Origin: an uncultured Bacteroides sp.
GTDB lineage: Bacteria > Bacteroidota > Bacteroidia > Bacteroidales > Bacteroidaceae
Reading direction: 5' to 3'
DNA: 64,000 nt
Assembly (NCBI RefSeq): GCF_959029255.1
Contig: NZ_CAUFUE010000017.1
Span: 1 to 64,000, forward strand
In this document: piece by piece, positions 8,899 through 18,389 of the stretch
Numbering within the stretch: position 1 is the stretch's first letter
Layout of the letters: each line of letters starts with the position of its first letter
The notes under the pieces: model-generated
The model's input: only the letters and a program-made list of their open reading frames with translations
Database searches by the model: none
Told to the model about the DNA's origin: nothing
Program-made: the position numbers and the translations under genes

Positions 8899-9390
8899 TT
8901 ACCCTAATGGATTCTCGTTTTGATCCTCACCGCTACCGCTGCCGCCACCGTTATCAGAATCGACATCCGTTTCATTGATGCGGTCTACATCTTTGAATAC
9001 AAGTCCGTCAGAGCGAGTGGAACCTGCCGCCACAATGCGGATATCACTATTTGCCCGGAAACAGATGCGCAACCCCGTAATGTCGCCGGAAGTAAAACCG
9101 GCAGCCGTATCCGTACCTTTACTTTGGGCAGAGAGATAAAAATGCCCCAACCCGTCGATATTTACGATTCTGCCTGCCAGCAGTGTTTTTTTCAGATACG
9201 TACGGAAATCTTTCAGTACACTATAAGAATTACCCTCACTTACCCCGGACATTGTACTGATTTCCTGGGCAACCTCTTTCAGTTTTGCAGAATTACTGTA
9301 TTTATAAGTAATAGTAGGATAAACCTTCTTTGCAGAATTCTTGTCTGCCAAATTGCTCAAACGAGCATGCTTACGAAATAAAATAGCCAT
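8899..9390 (-). CDS. HU-family DNA-binding protein, Bacteroidota variant
   Basis: A 163-residue basic protein whose residues about 1-125 match the HU-like family of Bacteroidota (HU domain with extended strand and tail). Recognisable elements are LKEVAQEISTMSGVSEGNSYSVL, the helix pair of an HU/IHF fold, and the strand block VNIDGLGHFYLSAQSKG. The tail is glycine-, aspartate- and serine-rich and probably disordered. Family members bind DNA and compact the nucleoid or act at mobile loci; the role here is unknown. It has its own minus-strand promoter box. Confidence 0.8.
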   Translation of the reverse strand: MAILFRKHARLSNLADKNSAKKVYPTITYKYSNSAKLKEVAQEISTMSGVSEGNSYSVLKDFRTYLKKTLLAGRIVNIDGLGHFYLSAQSKGTDTAAGFTSGDITGLRICFRANSDIRIVAAGSTRSDGLVFKDVDRINETDVDSDNGGGSGSGEDQNENPLG

Positions 9391-9490
9391 AAAGTTTTAA
9401 ATTTTTAAATTAATGTAATAAAATCGTGTTTCTAATGTGCTTGCAGGCTCGTCAGTCAGCAAGACTAGTTTTTGTTTTGTGATCACGATG

Positions 9491-9498
9491 CAAAGGTA
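9491..9498 (-). promoter_or_regulatory. Promoter -7 box for the HU-like gene
   Basis: The minus strand reads TACCTTTG followed by CATCG, a good -7 match about 100 bases upstream of the ATG. The -33 element is not clear. Confidence 0.5.
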
Positions 9499-9780
9499 TA
9501 ACAAAAAAAATAGCCTTTTTTTGATTTTACGCCGGCAGAAGGTTTTTTCTTACTTTTTTGTAAATATCAGAGAAATTCCAATACTGATTATTAGCGCATT
9601 ACCCCTATATAAGTTAAAGAGTGTTTCACAGTCTAAAAATTAATAACGCTTGCAGTTCACTATTTCACCATAAGACACCATGAAATCTTATGCTGACGCT
9701 GCTTTGTAAAATCTATTCACTTCTCCTTCTTCGCTTCTCCATACCTCTTCAAGAATACCTTAAAAACGGGGTATTTCACC

Positions 9781-9846
9781 GGCACCGAGGAAGAAGGGGT
9801 TCGACACCGGGGAACACCCCCTCCGGCACCGAGGAACGATGCCTTC
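9781..9846. repeat. Three imperfect 22-bp tandem repeats
   Basis: Units begin at 9781, 9803 and 9825, each starting GGCACCGAGGAA or GACACCGGGGAA. The period is exactly 22. The 9391-9914 gap holds this array and the HU-like promoter, and I see no supported gene in it. Confidence 0.65.
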
Positions 9847-9914
9847 GCCGATGCCGCAAAAAAAGAATGCCTGCGGATAGAAGGGAGATATAAGTATTTT
9901 TCAACTAAGTTCAA

Positions 9915-10742
9915 TCAGACGGGAGAAACACTATACTCCGTGGGCGGCATCCCCATCAGCCTTTTGAAAACCCGGTTGAAGTAAGGAACATTATTGAACC
10001 CTACTTGGTAACAGATTTCAGAAACAGCCATTTTCTTCTGCTCCAAAAGCCGGCAAGCAAGCTCTACGCGATATTCGTTAAGATAATTAATGAAAGTCTT
10101 TCCGGTGGCTTTTTTAAAGAAAACACAAAAAGAAGCACGGTTCATACCTACGTGCTGTGCAATGTCGCCTAAAGTAATCTCTCTTTTGGCATTGCAGATG
10201 ACGTATGTCTGTATCTGATTCAAGCGGTTTTTCTCCTTGTCAATCTTCCGGCACTTGCCGACGATATGCTCCATGCCGCTTTCAGCGAGGACGAGGAGAA
10301 GTTTTATCATCAGAGCAACACGCCCGGCATTTGTCTCACCGGCCATCTCCTCCAAAATCGGAATGATAGCTCCTGTTCTCTTCTCATCGAACTTCACGGC
10401 ATCCCGTTTACTTTTCAACTTATCTATATACTCCGCCAATTCAGGAAAAGTGGTATAACAATTATCAAGAAATTCCTTACCGAAGGTTATCGTGATATTG
10501 GCAATCTTGCCCCGTGCATCCGTCACATCGCTGTCAAAGTACCAGCAATGGGGTATCTCCGGGGGCACCATAATGACTTCCCCGCTGCTAAAAGGTTCCA
10601 TCGTCTCACCTATCAGTCTCATCCCCGAACCGACGATGATATAAGACAATTCCCATGTGGACTGCTGGTGTAATCCTATCTGCTTATCGGGAGCAAGATG
10701 TACACCATCGAAAGTAAACGAATGTTTTTTCGACGAAGACAT
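9915..10742 (-). CDS. AraC-family transcriptional regulator with cupin sensor domain
   Basis: A 275-residue regulator. The N-terminal half is a small beta-barrel (cupin) sensor, with STWELSYIIVGSGMRLIGE and GEVIMVPPEIPHCWYF. The C-terminal 100 residues form two helix-turn-helix motifs of the AraC type (ITLGDIAQHVGMNRASFCVFFK and the closing MAVSEICYQVGFNNVPYFNR stretch). Such proteins usually sense a sugar or metabolite and activate a neighbour. It is divergent from the acyltransferase gene, with 137 bases between them, so that gene is the nearest candidate target. No ligand can be named. Confidence 0.9.
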   Translation of the reverse strand: MSSSKKHSFTFDGVHLAPDKQIGLHQQSTWELSYIIVGSGMRLIGETMEPFSSGEVIMVPPEIPHCWYFDSDVTDARGKIANITITFGKEFLDNCYTTFPELAEYIDKLKSKRDAVKFDEKRTGAIIPILEEMAGETNAGRVALMIKLLLVLAESGMEHIVGKCRKIDKEKNRLNQIQTYVICNAKREITLGDIAQHVGMNRASFCVFFKKATGKTFINYLNEYRVELACRLLEQKKMAVSEICYQVGFNNVPYFNRVFKRLMGMPPTEYSVSPV

Positions 10743-10849
10743 TGTACTATAATCTATATATTCTTATTTATGATACTCATAAAAACAGTAATGCAAATAT
10801 AAGACAATTCTAATAAACAATAGGATAAATGCGCTAACTTATAGAAGTG

Positions 10850-10857
10850 TAACTTTG
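10850..10857 (+). promoter_or_regulatory. Promoter -7 box for the acyltransferase gene
   Basis: TAACTTTG followed by CACCC lies 22 bases before the ATG at 10880. The divergent AraC regulator starts 107 bases to the left, so a shared control region is plausible. Confidence 0.55.
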
Positions 10858-10879
10858 CACCCAAAATAAAACATAGTCG

Positions 10880-12064
10880 ATGAATACAACAGCTTATTTA
10901 GCATCCAAACCACGTTATGAAATACTGGACGGGCTCCGTGGCGTAGCGGCAATGATTGTGGTGGCTTTCCACCTTTTTGAAACTTATTCCGCAGGGCCGA
11001 TGTCGCAAATACTGAACCACGGTTATCTGGCCGTAGATTTCTTCTTTGTACTCTCGGGCTTTGTCATCGGTTACGCCTACGATGACCGTTGGAACCGGAT
11101 GACTACTTGGGACTTCTTCAAGCGCCGTCTGGTACGCCTGCACCCGATGGTGATTATGGGCACGCTGATTGGCGCCGCACTGTTCTACTTCGGCGCCTGT
11201 AGTGCCTTCCCGCTGATTATGGAAACCCCGTGGTGGAAGGTATTGCTGATGACACTCTTGGGCTGTTTGATGTTCCCCACTCCTGTTTCATGGGATATCC
11301 GGGGCTGGTGGGAGACAAATGCATTGAATGGGCCTACTTGGTCATTGATGTGGGAATACATCGCCAACATTCTTTATGCCCTGTTCATCCGCCATTTCTC
11401 TAAATTGGCACTGGGGCTGTTCGTCGGACTTGCTGCCTGTCTCACGCTCGACATCACGCTCAACATAGACACCTTCGGGCTGCTTTCGGCACGTGGAGAA
11501 GCTACCTATACGCTCATCGGCGGTTGGAGCCTCACGCCCGACCAGCTTTATATAGGCATTTCACGACTGCTCTATCCCTTCTTCATGGGTTTGTTGTTGT
11601 CTCGCATAGGCAAGCTGATAAAAGTGAAAAGAGGTTTTTATTGGTGTTCCCTGCTGATAGCCGCCATCCTCGTGATGCCACGTATCGGAGACGAGACAAG
11701 CCAATGGATGAACGGCGCTTACGAAGCGGCAAGTGTACTCGTCCTGTTTCCACTGATAGTGGCGATGGGAGCAGGCAGCAACGTGACAGGCAAACGTTCT
11801 GTAGCCCTCTGCAAGTTTCTGGGCGAACTTTCCTATCCGTTGTACATCACACACTTCCCGCTGATATATATGCAGATAGCTTGGGCACGAAACCATCCTG
11901 ACGCACCGCTTGGGATGCATATATTCGTAGCCATAGCTGTCTTCATTCTCTCCATTGCCCTTGCATACGCTTGTCTTAAACTGTACGACGAACCTGTACG
12001 CGAATGGCTGAAAGAGCACTGGCTGATGAAAAAGCGTGCCACAGGGGGCCGAAACAACGATTAG
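10880..12064 (+). CDS. Acyltransferase family 3 membrane protein
   Basis: A 394-residue integral membrane protein with about ten spans and the acyltransferase-3 hallmarks: LDGLRGVAAMIVVAFHLFE with the essential histidine near residue 31, the FFFVLSGFVIGYAY segment, and a late LSYPLYITHFPL helix. Members move acetyl or other acyl groups onto extracytoplasmic sugars of exopolysaccharide, O-antigen or peptidoglycan. The acceptor is not predictable here. Its stop codon overlaps by 4 bases the end of the convergent TPR regulator gene. The divergent AraC regulator may control it. Confidence 0.88.
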   Translation: MNTTAYLASKPRYEILDGLRGVAAMIVVAFHLFETYSAGPMSQILNHGYLAVDFFFVLSGFVIGYAYDDRWNRMTTWDFFKRRLVRLHPMVIMGTLIGAALFYFGACSAFPLIMETPWWKVLLMTLLGCLMFPTPVSWDIRGWWETNALNGPTWSLMWEYIANILYALFIRHFSKLALGLFVGLAACLTLDITLNIDTFGLLSARGEATYTLIGGWSLTPDQLYIGISRLLYPFFMGLLLSRIGKLIKVKRGFYWCSLLIAAILVMPRIGDETSQWMNGAYEAASVLVLFPLIVAMGAGSNVTGKRSVALCKFLGELSYPLYITHFPLIYMQIAWARNHPDAPLGMHIFVAIAVFILSIALAYACLKLYDEPVREWLKEHWLMKKRATGGRNND

Positions 12065-13704
12065 AACCCTTTTAATAGTTCCTCAAGCGTAACTCCGCTA
12101 TCGGCTCCCATCTTTTCTACACGGATACGCTTCAAGCGCTTTTTAACGGAGTCTTTCTCCAAGTGCATGATTTGGGACATTTCGGATTGGGACAATTGCA
12201 TCTTTACCATACAACAATAACGCAGGTCGTCTTTATTCAAGGCAGGATATGCCTGTTGCAGCCGTTTGGTGAAGCCGTCGAAAATGATATCTGCATTCAC
12301 CACAATATCCTCCCAATCATCGTCTGAAAGGATAATATTACCACCGCTCTCAATCTCCTGCACAATGCGTTGGTTCAACCTTCTGAAGAATGTTTCTTTC
12401 AGTTTGGCTTCTTTCTGCTCCAACTCTGCCATGCGTTGCAGGCTTTCGGAACTCGCCTTGCGCTGCAAATGCAATTCTTCTTGCTGATGGGCAAGTTGAT
12501 TCCGTTGCATTTCCAGCCTACGGCGGTTGCGGCGATAAATGAAATAAATGCCACTGGCTGCCCAGAACAACAACAGCGTTAAAATAGTCATCAGATAAAC
12601 ATTGCTTTGCTTTTCGGCCGCCTGGCTACGCCAATAAAGATTTTCGACAGATAACTGTTCGTGCCGGTAAAGCTCTTGCAAAGCAATGGCTTCCGCCGTA
12701 TGATGCTGCTTTCTGACTGTATCTGCCAGCTCCATAGATTGCAACAGCATGGGATAGGCTTCCAACGGTCGCCCCATCCGGTAGTAGGTTTGCGCCATGT
12801 AATTATAGGCATCGACCTGAGTAGCGAGGGAAGAACTGACAACCGCTTTCTCAAAATAATGATGGGCGGAATCATATTGACCGAGCCTGCCAAATAAATC
12901 CAACTTAATGGCATATAGTCCCATAATGGCTATAGAATCTTTTAAAGGGCGCATGGCGATGGAGCGGTTGATATAGTCCAGAGCTTTTTCATATTCGCCG
13001 ATTTCTTTATATACAGAGCCTAAATCAGTATAGATGTAACGCAACTGCCCGGGTAGAGAGTCCTCCATCGCAGCATTGTATGCGGCATTTCCATAATACA
13101 GGGCGCTGTCAAACTTAGCCTGGAAATAGTAACCGGTGGCTATATCATTTAAGGCTAATATCTTGTAAAAGTTATTGCCCATTCTCAAAGCGGCGTTCAG
13201 TGCTTCCTTGGAATAACGCACTTTTCCTGAATACTCGCCCTGATTGAGGCAAACGACGCCCAGCCATGTGTTTACCCTGTAGAGCTGTTCATCGTTCCCG
13301 CTTCCTTGCAAGAAAAGCAATGCTTTGAGAAATGACTGCATCGCATCGTCCATCCGGTAGAGCCGCCTATCCAGATGAGCCTTGCAGTAGAGCGCCCGTT
13401 CGGCATACAAAGAATCTCCCGACTGGCTGAAGTATTTGATGGCCGGCAGCAACAGTGTATCAGTAGCTGCGTTCAATTGCTGTTTCCGGTGTACAGCTTC
13501 GGACATCAGTAAAGCATAAAGTGCATAATCACGATTGGAAAGATCCTCCAAGGGCTTTTTTATTTCATGCATCACGGCAATGGCGCTATCCGTTTCTTTT
13601 TCTGCCATCAGTTTTTCCGCCAGCGCTACACGATGGTCGGGTCCGCAAGCAGACAAAATGCCAGCCCCTATTAAAATCCACACCAAATATTTATATTTCT
13701 TCAT
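12061..13704 (-). CDS. TPR-repeat membrane regulator with C-terminal HTH-like domain
   Basis: A 547-residue protein. The N-terminus is a lipoprotein-type signal (LSACG, cysteine at 20). Residues about 25-350 are tetratricopeptide-type helical repeats. A membrane span follows at about 369-391, then a Gln/Glu/Lys-rich coiled coil (about 395-445). A C-terminal helical domain (about 475-540) contains MQLSQSEMSQIMHLEKDSVK, which looks like a LuxR/GerE-type recognition helix pair. This TPR-membrane-coiled-coil-HTH layout is common in Bacteroides and is thought to pass an envelope signal to DNA directly. The combination of lipobox and internal span is unusual, and the cysteine may simply mark a signal anchor. 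Confidence 0.75.
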   Translation of the reverse strand: MKKYKYLVWILIGAGILSACGPDHRVALAEKLMAEKETDSAIAVMHEIKKPLEDLSNRDYALYALLMSEAVHRKQQLNAATDTLLLPAIKYFSQSGDSLYAERALYCKAHLDRRLYRMDDAMQSFLKALLFLQGSGNDEQLYRVNTWLGVVCLNQGEYSGKVRYSKEALNAALRMGNNFYKILALNDIATGYYFQAKFDSALYYGNAAYNAAMEDSLPGQLRYIYTDLGSVYKEIGEYEKALDYINRSIAMRPLKDSIAIMGLYAIKLDLFGRLGQYDSAHHYFEKAVVSSSLATQVDAYNYMAQTYYRMGRPLEAYPMLLQSMELADTVRKQHHTAEAIALQELYRHEQLSVENLYWRSQAAEKQSNVYLMTILTLLLFWAASGIYFIYRRNRRRLEMQRNQLAHQQEELHLQRKASSESLQRMAELEQKEAKLKETFFRRLNQRIVQEIESGGNIILSDDDWEDIVVNADIIFDGFTKRLQQAYPALNKDDLRYCCMVKMQLSQSEMSQIMHLEKDSVKKRLKRIRVEKMGADSGVTLEELLKGF

Positions 13705-13969
13705 TCTTCTTTCTATTATTCATACGAATCTCTGGTATTATCTACGTAGCGGTTTAGGTTGATATATGTTGTGTCCGACAAGTCGATATCTCGAAGCTTG
13801 GCAAATATATGAATATCCCTCCACGTATAATTAAAATATATGCCTTTTTATCAGACGCAGACCTATAGGAAGACCCTTTATCCGGCTGTTTCTACATAAA
13901 TCGTATCTTCCTCGGCATGTCAGACACGGTAATGCAGCAGGAAAAGCACTGCGATGACGGATACTATTA

Positions 13970-15067
13970 TTATTTTGTTTCTTCCCACTCTTTTTCCAAC
14001 TTTCCGTCAATATCATATAGTTTCCAACGGCCTACTCGCCGACCATTACGATACTCTCCAACTTCACGTATCCGGTCGTTCTTGACATAACGGGATTCAA
14101 AGGGCCCCATTTGCCGACCATTTACGTAGGTAGATATCTCCCAATAGTCGTAACGGTTGCTAACTTTCAAACGGCGTTCTTTTCCATGAAGGCGTCCATA
14201 CTGATAGGTGGCTTCGTAAACCAACTCGCCGTTTTCAGGATTATATTCCCGGTAAAGTCCATCTTTGCGGTCAGCTTTCATGTAGAAAGCCCGCTTACGG
14301 GCACCTGTTTCGCGGTCGTAGGACACGTGCAGGCCCTCTTCTCTTCCATTGACGTATGTTTCTATCACCAATGTATCGCCGCTTTCAGCAATCTCAATCC
14401 ATTGTCCGTCTTTCTGCCCGTTCTTATAATGCCCCAATACATGCGGCAGACCGAAGGTAAATACGGATGAATAGTCTCCGTCCTTCTGCCCATATTCATT
14501 GTAATAAGCTGTTTCATAAAGCTCATACGTACCTTTCAGGAAAGTGAACTGCTTGCCTACCTGCTTGCCGTCCTTGTAGGTGTGGTCCCGGCGGAGTGTA
14601 CCGTCAAAATCGTATGACAATTCCTTGCCGTCTTGTTTGCCATCGCGGTAGTTCACCTCGCGCTCCACCGCTCCGGTGGGGTAATATGTCTTATGAGCGC
14701 CGTCCAACTTACCTCCTTTATAGGATTTCTCTTCCTTCACCCTCCCCTCGTCATCATACCATTTGAAGGTACCGTCTTTCCGCCCGTCTTTGTATGCGCC
14801 TTCACACTTCAACTTATTATATACGTGTTCCTCATACCTGCCATTGTAGAAACCATCCTTAAATTCGGCCTGAATATAGGCGGAATGATATCCGTCTATA
14901 ATACGGTGGTCGCCTCCCAACGGCTTTTCGGTTTTTAAGTCACGGAACAAAATGCGCCCGTCGCCCACATTGATGGCGGACACCTGTTCTATGGGGTACT
15001 CCTTCTGCGCCTGCACCAATGAGGGCAGAAGGAGTAGAAATGAAATCAGCAACAAATATTTCTTCAT
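13970..15067 (-). CDS. Secreted MORN-repeat (YwqK-like) protein
   Basis: A 365-residue exported protein with a Sec signal peptide (about residues 1-20, ending LVQAQ). It contains at least ten MORN_2/YwqK-type repeats of the form YxDGxxDGxxKxYxxxGxL, for example YKDGRKDGTFKWYDDEGRVK near residue 92. Related proteins are often named toxin-antitoxin YwqK antitoxins, but nothing here supports a toxin partner. The repeats probably make an extended beta-rich binding surface in the periplasm or outer membrane. It is 14 bases downstream of the membrane protein gene at 15082-15648, so the two probably form an operon. Confidence 0.75.
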   Translation of the reverse strand: MKKYLLLISFLLLLPSLVQAQKEYPIEQVSAINVGDGRILFRDLKTEKPLGGDHRIIDGYHSAYIQAEFKDGFYNGRYEEHVYNKLKCEGAYKDGRKDGTFKWYDDEGRVKEEKSYKGGKLDGAHKTYYPTGAVEREVNYRDGKQDGKELSYDFDGTLRRDHTYKDGKQVGKQFTFLKGTYELYETAYYNEYGQKDGDYSSVFTFGLPHVLGHYKNGQKDGQWIEIAESGDTLVIETYVNGREEGLHVSYDRETGARKRAFYMKADRKDGLYREYNPENGELVYEATYQYGRLHGKERRLKVSNRYDYWEISTYVNGRQMGPFESRYVKNDRIREVGEYRNGRRVGRWKLYDIDGKLEKEWEETK

Positions 15068-15081
15068 AATTTGTTTTCTAA

Positions 15082-15648
15082 TTAATTATCCTCTTCTTCC
15101 TTATACATCTGCTTGATAAGGTCAATATTGTCATCGTAGTCGTCGCCCGACAGCGTAATGACATTAGCCAAACCCACTATATTGGAATCGGCATCGTAGG
15201 TGGTAAGCAGGCAGTACATCTCATGCCCTACGGGGTCTTCTTCTATCGTAAGTTGTACCGGCTCACTCCTTCCACCGGGCAAATCGGCCAGATATTGGAA
15301 GTCTTTCTCTAGAAAGGCTTTCAGTATGCTCTCCGGATTCGTTTCATCCCGCTTGAACTTCTTCACGCCCATCCATTTAACCTTACCGCCACTTTGAAAA
15401 TTGTAGATAGTAAATTTATTCATCCAGGCAGATATCAACCCCACTATCACCACAATTACCCCCACCGTACGTACCAACCAGCCGGGAAAAGGGATAAGTC
15501 CGGGAAAAATGGCTAAGACCAAGCCAACCACTGCCAATCCTAAATAAAGGATAGGCTTGATTGTATTCTTTCTCTCTTCAAACTTAGCAGGATTGGCTGC
15601 ATAGAATTCACTCATGTAACTGGGATAAACTTTGTTCTTGCTTTCCAT
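15082..15648 (-). CDS. Small two-span membrane protein, unknown
   Basis: A 188-residue protein with two adjacent hydrophobic helices (about residues 30-48 and 57-75) and a soluble C-terminal domain ending in an acidic tail. It is not a family I recognise with confidence. It is the first gene of a probable operon with the MORN-repeat protein 14 bases downstream. A minus-strand promoter box lies at 15710-15717. Confidence 0.65.
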   Translation of the reverse strand: MESKNKVYPSYMSEFYAANPAKFEERKNTIKPILYLGLAVVGLVLAIFPGLIPFPGWLVRTVGVIVVIVGLISAWMNKFTIYNFQSGGKVKWMGVKKFKRDETNPESILKAFLEKDFQYLADLPGGRSEPVQLTIEEDPVGHEMYCLLTTYDADSNIVGLANVITLSGDDYDDNIDLIKQMYKEEEDN

Positions 15649-15709
15649 AAATATTATTTTTTATAATGATTGATAATGCCGCATCGTTTCTGCCTGTCTT
15701 AATTGAGAG

Positions 15710-15717
15710 CAAAAGTA
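15710..15717 (-). promoter_or_regulatory. Promoter -7 box for the membrane/MORN operon
   Basis: The minus strand reads TACTTTTG, matching TAnnTTTG, 62 bases before the ATG. The 15649-16051 gap holds this box and the promoter for the plus-strand response regulator; no other gene is supported. Confidence 0.45.
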
Positions 15718-16017
15718 AAAACTACCCCACAAATAAGGAAAACGAAGAGGGGGAGAAATGGAGGGGATATGAAAAACAATAAAGCATTGTAATACAATAA
15801 ATTGACAACACAATAGAATAGACATAGGAGGGGACATTTAGAAAAAGAAGCGGGGATTGTCTATGCATATTTCAAAAAAGGGCCTGCCGTTTATACTTAT
15901 TCCACGTCAAACGAAACCAGCCGGTCATCATCCCGGTGTTTCATAATCCGGGGAAATAATGGCTCTATCGAATACTCTTTATTTAGGGGTATGGATGTTG
16001 TTTTCCATTCTTTTTTT

Positions 16018-16025
16018 TACTTTTG
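16018..16025 (+). promoter_or_regulatory. Promoter -7 box for the response regulator
   Basis: TACTTTTG at 16018-16025, with a TTG at 15998-16000. The predicted start is near 16032, which lies after an upstream in-frame ATG (15959) and so supports translation from 16052. Confidence 0.5.
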
Positions 16026-16051
16026 TAGCATATAGCAAGATTCGAGAAATT

Positions 16052-16750
16052 ATGATAAAGTTATTGTTGGTAGAAGACGATGCCAACCTGAGGTATATTG
16101 TGCAGGGAGGCTTGGAAGACATGATAGGCGGCTACGAGGTGGTTACCGCCGCCAATGGCGAAGAAGGCTTGCAGCAGTGTAAGGAGCATCATCCCGATGT
16201 AATAGTATCTGATATCGAGATGCCCGTTATGGACGGATATGAGATGGTGAGACGCATCCGCGAGACGGATGGGGAGACCCCTATCCTATTCTCTTCGGCG
16301 CTGGTATCTCCCAAAGACGTGGTGAAGGGATATGAAATCGGCGCTAATAATTATATCAAGAAACCGTTCATTCCTGAAGAACTGGATGCTCATATCCACG
16401 CTCTTCTGAAACTTTCAAAGGGCGAAAAAGCGAAGGATGAAAGCCAATGCTACAAAATTGGCAAGGAATACATGCTCGATGCCACACATGCCACTTTGAA
16501 GCATACTTCCGGCGTGAACAAAACACTGACTGTCCGTGAAACAGGCTTGTTGCAGATGCTTTGTGAGAAACGGGGAGATGTCATTCGTCGTGAAGCCATT
16601 CTCGATAAATTCTGGAATACGGAAGATGACTTCTTTGCTTCACGCAGCCTGGATGTGTTTGTGACAAAACTTCGGAAACTACTTTCCGAAGATGATTCAA
16701 TCACTATCAAAACCGTAAAAGGAGTGGGGCTGATGCTGATAGAGAATTAG
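16052..16750 (+). CDS. OmpR/PhoB-type response regulator (orphan)
   Basis: A 232-residue two-component regulator. The receiver domain (1-120) has the acidic pair in LLVEDDANLRY, phosphoacceptor Asp54 in VSDIEMPVMDGYE, the switch serine in ILFSSAL and the conserved lysine in NYIKKPF. The C-terminal winged helix (about 140-230) has TVRETGLLQMLCEKRGDVIRRE and ends VKGVGLML. The frame is open from 15959, but those extra 31 residues are hydrophobic and contain the promoter box, so I place the start at 16052. No histidine kinase lies beside it, so its partner is elsewhere. Confidence 0.9.
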   Translation: MIKLLLVEDDANLRYIVQGGLEDMIGGYEVVTAANGEEGLQQCKEHHPDVIVSDIEMPVMDGYEMVRRIRETDGETPILFSSALVSPKDVVKGYEIGANNYIKKPFIPEELDAHIHALLKLSKGEKAKDESQCYKIGKEYMLDATHATLKHTSGVNKTLTVRETGLLQMLCEKRGDVIRREAILDKFWNTEDDFFASRSLDVFVTKLRKLLSEDDSITIKTVKGVGLMLIEN

Positions 16751-16783
16751 TAAAATCTAAATATAAAGAAGGAGGATATGCGT

Positions 16784-17647
16784 ATGAAACGAAAGGTCTA
16801 TATCTCTTGTCTCACAGTCCGTTTAGGATTGTTCTTTCTGCTGGCTTTTACTCCGTGGTTGCTTTTTGCACAAGAAGACAACACACGCTTCATTCCTGAC
16901 AGTATACGCATAAGACCGGAACTGAAAGAGCTTCTTTCTTCTCCCTTGAAGCTATCTCCCGGGGGAGGCATCCCATCTTCCACACTCCAATCGAAATATT
17001 TCGATTCCGTGCCCCGTTTTTCTTTAAAGGGAAATATTCATTTACCCTATCACACAAATCCTTCCCCACTTTTTATGGGTGATTATCGTACGGGTGGTAT
17101 ATTAAAATCTTTTTCCCGTGGTGCATTTTATGGCAGCGGAGGGCAGACAAGCCTGCCGGGTATCGGACGAATCAATGACGCTTCGTTAGGATACCGGTAC
17201 GCTTTCAGCCCCAAACTACAACTTCAAGGCAGCATAAACGCCATGAAAATAAATATGATTCATACCACGGGACAAACATTCAACACTTCGGGCGCTTTGT
17301 TGTATCACCCTTCGGAGCGTCTCGCTTTCAAGGTTTTCGGCACATACGCCTTTGGAAATAGTTATGGAATGGATGCTTCAAGCTACGGTGCCACCATGTC
17401 ATTGGATATGACCGAACGTTTTGGTATGGAAGTAGGCGTACAGCGTTACTACGACTCCATGCGCGGACGCTGGGAAACTGTTCCCATAGTGATTCCTTAT
17501 TTCAATGTCAACAAGCTCAAGCTGGGTTTGGATGTCGGCGGAATATTGTATGAAATATTTCGCAGCACTGTTTTTGATAAAAACGATAAAGGTGGGGCAA
17601 CATTAGCGCCGCCCCGTTTCCAGATGCCGCCACTACGAAGAAAATGA
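16784..17647 (+). CDS. Exported beta-rich (outer-membrane-like) protein, unknown
   Basis: About 287 residues with a Sec signal peptide ending LLFAQ near residue 30. The mature part is rich in Gly, Ser, Tyr and alternating hydrophobic residues, as in small outer-membrane barrels or porin-like proteins of Bacteroidota. I recognise no named family. A GGAGG sequence at 16771-16775 is well spaced for the ATG at 16784; an ATG at 16778 is also in frame but too close to it. It starts 33 bases after the response regulator gene, so the two may be co-transcribed. Confidence 0.65.
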   Translation: MKRKVYISCLTVRLGLFFLLAFTPWLLFAQEDNTRFIPDSIRIRPELKELLSSPLKLSPGGGIPSSTLQSKYFDSVPRFSLKGNIHLPYHTNPSPLFMGDYRTGGILKSFSRGAFYGSGGQTSLPGIGRINDASLGYRYAFSPKLQLQGSINAMKINMIHTTGQTFNTSGALLYHPSERLAFKVFGTYAFGNSYGMDASSYGATMSLDMTERFGMEVGVQRYYDSMRGRWETVPIVIPYFNVNKLKLGLDVGGILYEIFRSTVFDKNDKGGATLAPPRFQMPPLRRK

Positions 17648-17652
17648 TTGCA

Positions 17653-18240
17653 TTATTGAATGTATCTGATATCAGCTTTATTATTGATTTCCTCATACAT
17701 CCAGCATTTGGGTTCATGGTCGTTTATCATTCCACAAGCTTGCAGGTGTGAATAAACGGTTATGGACCCCAAGTACTTAAAGCCTCGTTTCTTTAAATCT
17801 TTGCTTAACCGGTCGGATAGCTCGTTTCGAGCTTCAAGCTCCCCCTCGTGATGCTTTCTGTAGATGAACGTTTTTCCTTCGGAATACGACCAGAGATATT
17901 TGTCAAAGCTTCCAAATTCGTCGATAACAGAGAGGAAACATTTTGCATTATTTATAATGGCATCTATTTTTCTCCTTGACTTTATCATGCCCTCTGTCTG
18001 CAATATTTGTTCTATTTCGGCTTCGCCTAATCGTGCAACGGCTTGGACATCAAAATTACTGAAGCATTTTCTAAAAACCTCCCGCTTCTTTAACATCATC
18101 GTCCAGTTCAGGCCACATTGCATCACTTCCATCAGCAGATATTCAAAATGCTTTTTATCATCGTGAAGCGGTATCCCCCACTCTTCGTCATGATACTTTT
18201 GTGTGATACCTCCGTCGCAGCACCATTTACATCTATCCAT
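17653..18240 (-). CDS. tag: DNA-3-methyladenine glycosylase I
   Basis: Removes 3-methyladenine from alkylated DNA to start base-excision repair. The 195-residue product starts with the family signature: MDRCKWCCDGG with zinc ligand Cys4, then YHDEEWG with ligand His17. The block CGLNWTMMLKKREVF and the C-terminal HLQACGMINDHEPKCW, holding the other zinc ligands, complete the match. Length is normal. It converges with the preceding exported-protein gene, 5 bases apart. Confidence 0.95.
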   Translation of the reverse strand: MDRCKWCCDGGITQKYHDEEWGIPLHDDKKHFEYLLMEVMQCGLNWTMMLKKREVFRKCFSNFDVQAVARLGEAEIEQILQTEGMIKSRRKIDAIINNAKCFLSVIDEFGSFDKYLWSYSEGKTFIYRKHHEGELEARNELSDRLSKDLKKRGFKYLGSITVYSHLQACGMINDHEPKCWMYEEINNKADIRYIQ

Positions 18241-18389
18241 TTTAATTCTTTGTTATTAAGTTCAATCTTATTTAGTCGCACTTTGTGACAAAGCTAACCA
18301 ATTCTGATGATTATCAGGTACTACCCCATAATATTTTTTTGCACTAGCCGGAAAATCACTGTCTTCGTTTAGACAATTTCTTGCTGTTA

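Noticed and set aside
9690..9893. Short open frames on both strands over the 22-bp repeats
   Set aside because: The apparent coding is caused by the GC-rich repeat; there is no domain and no promoter.
13831..14016. 61-codon frame beside the MORN-repeat gene
   Set aside because: It overlaps the end of that gene and has no protein features.
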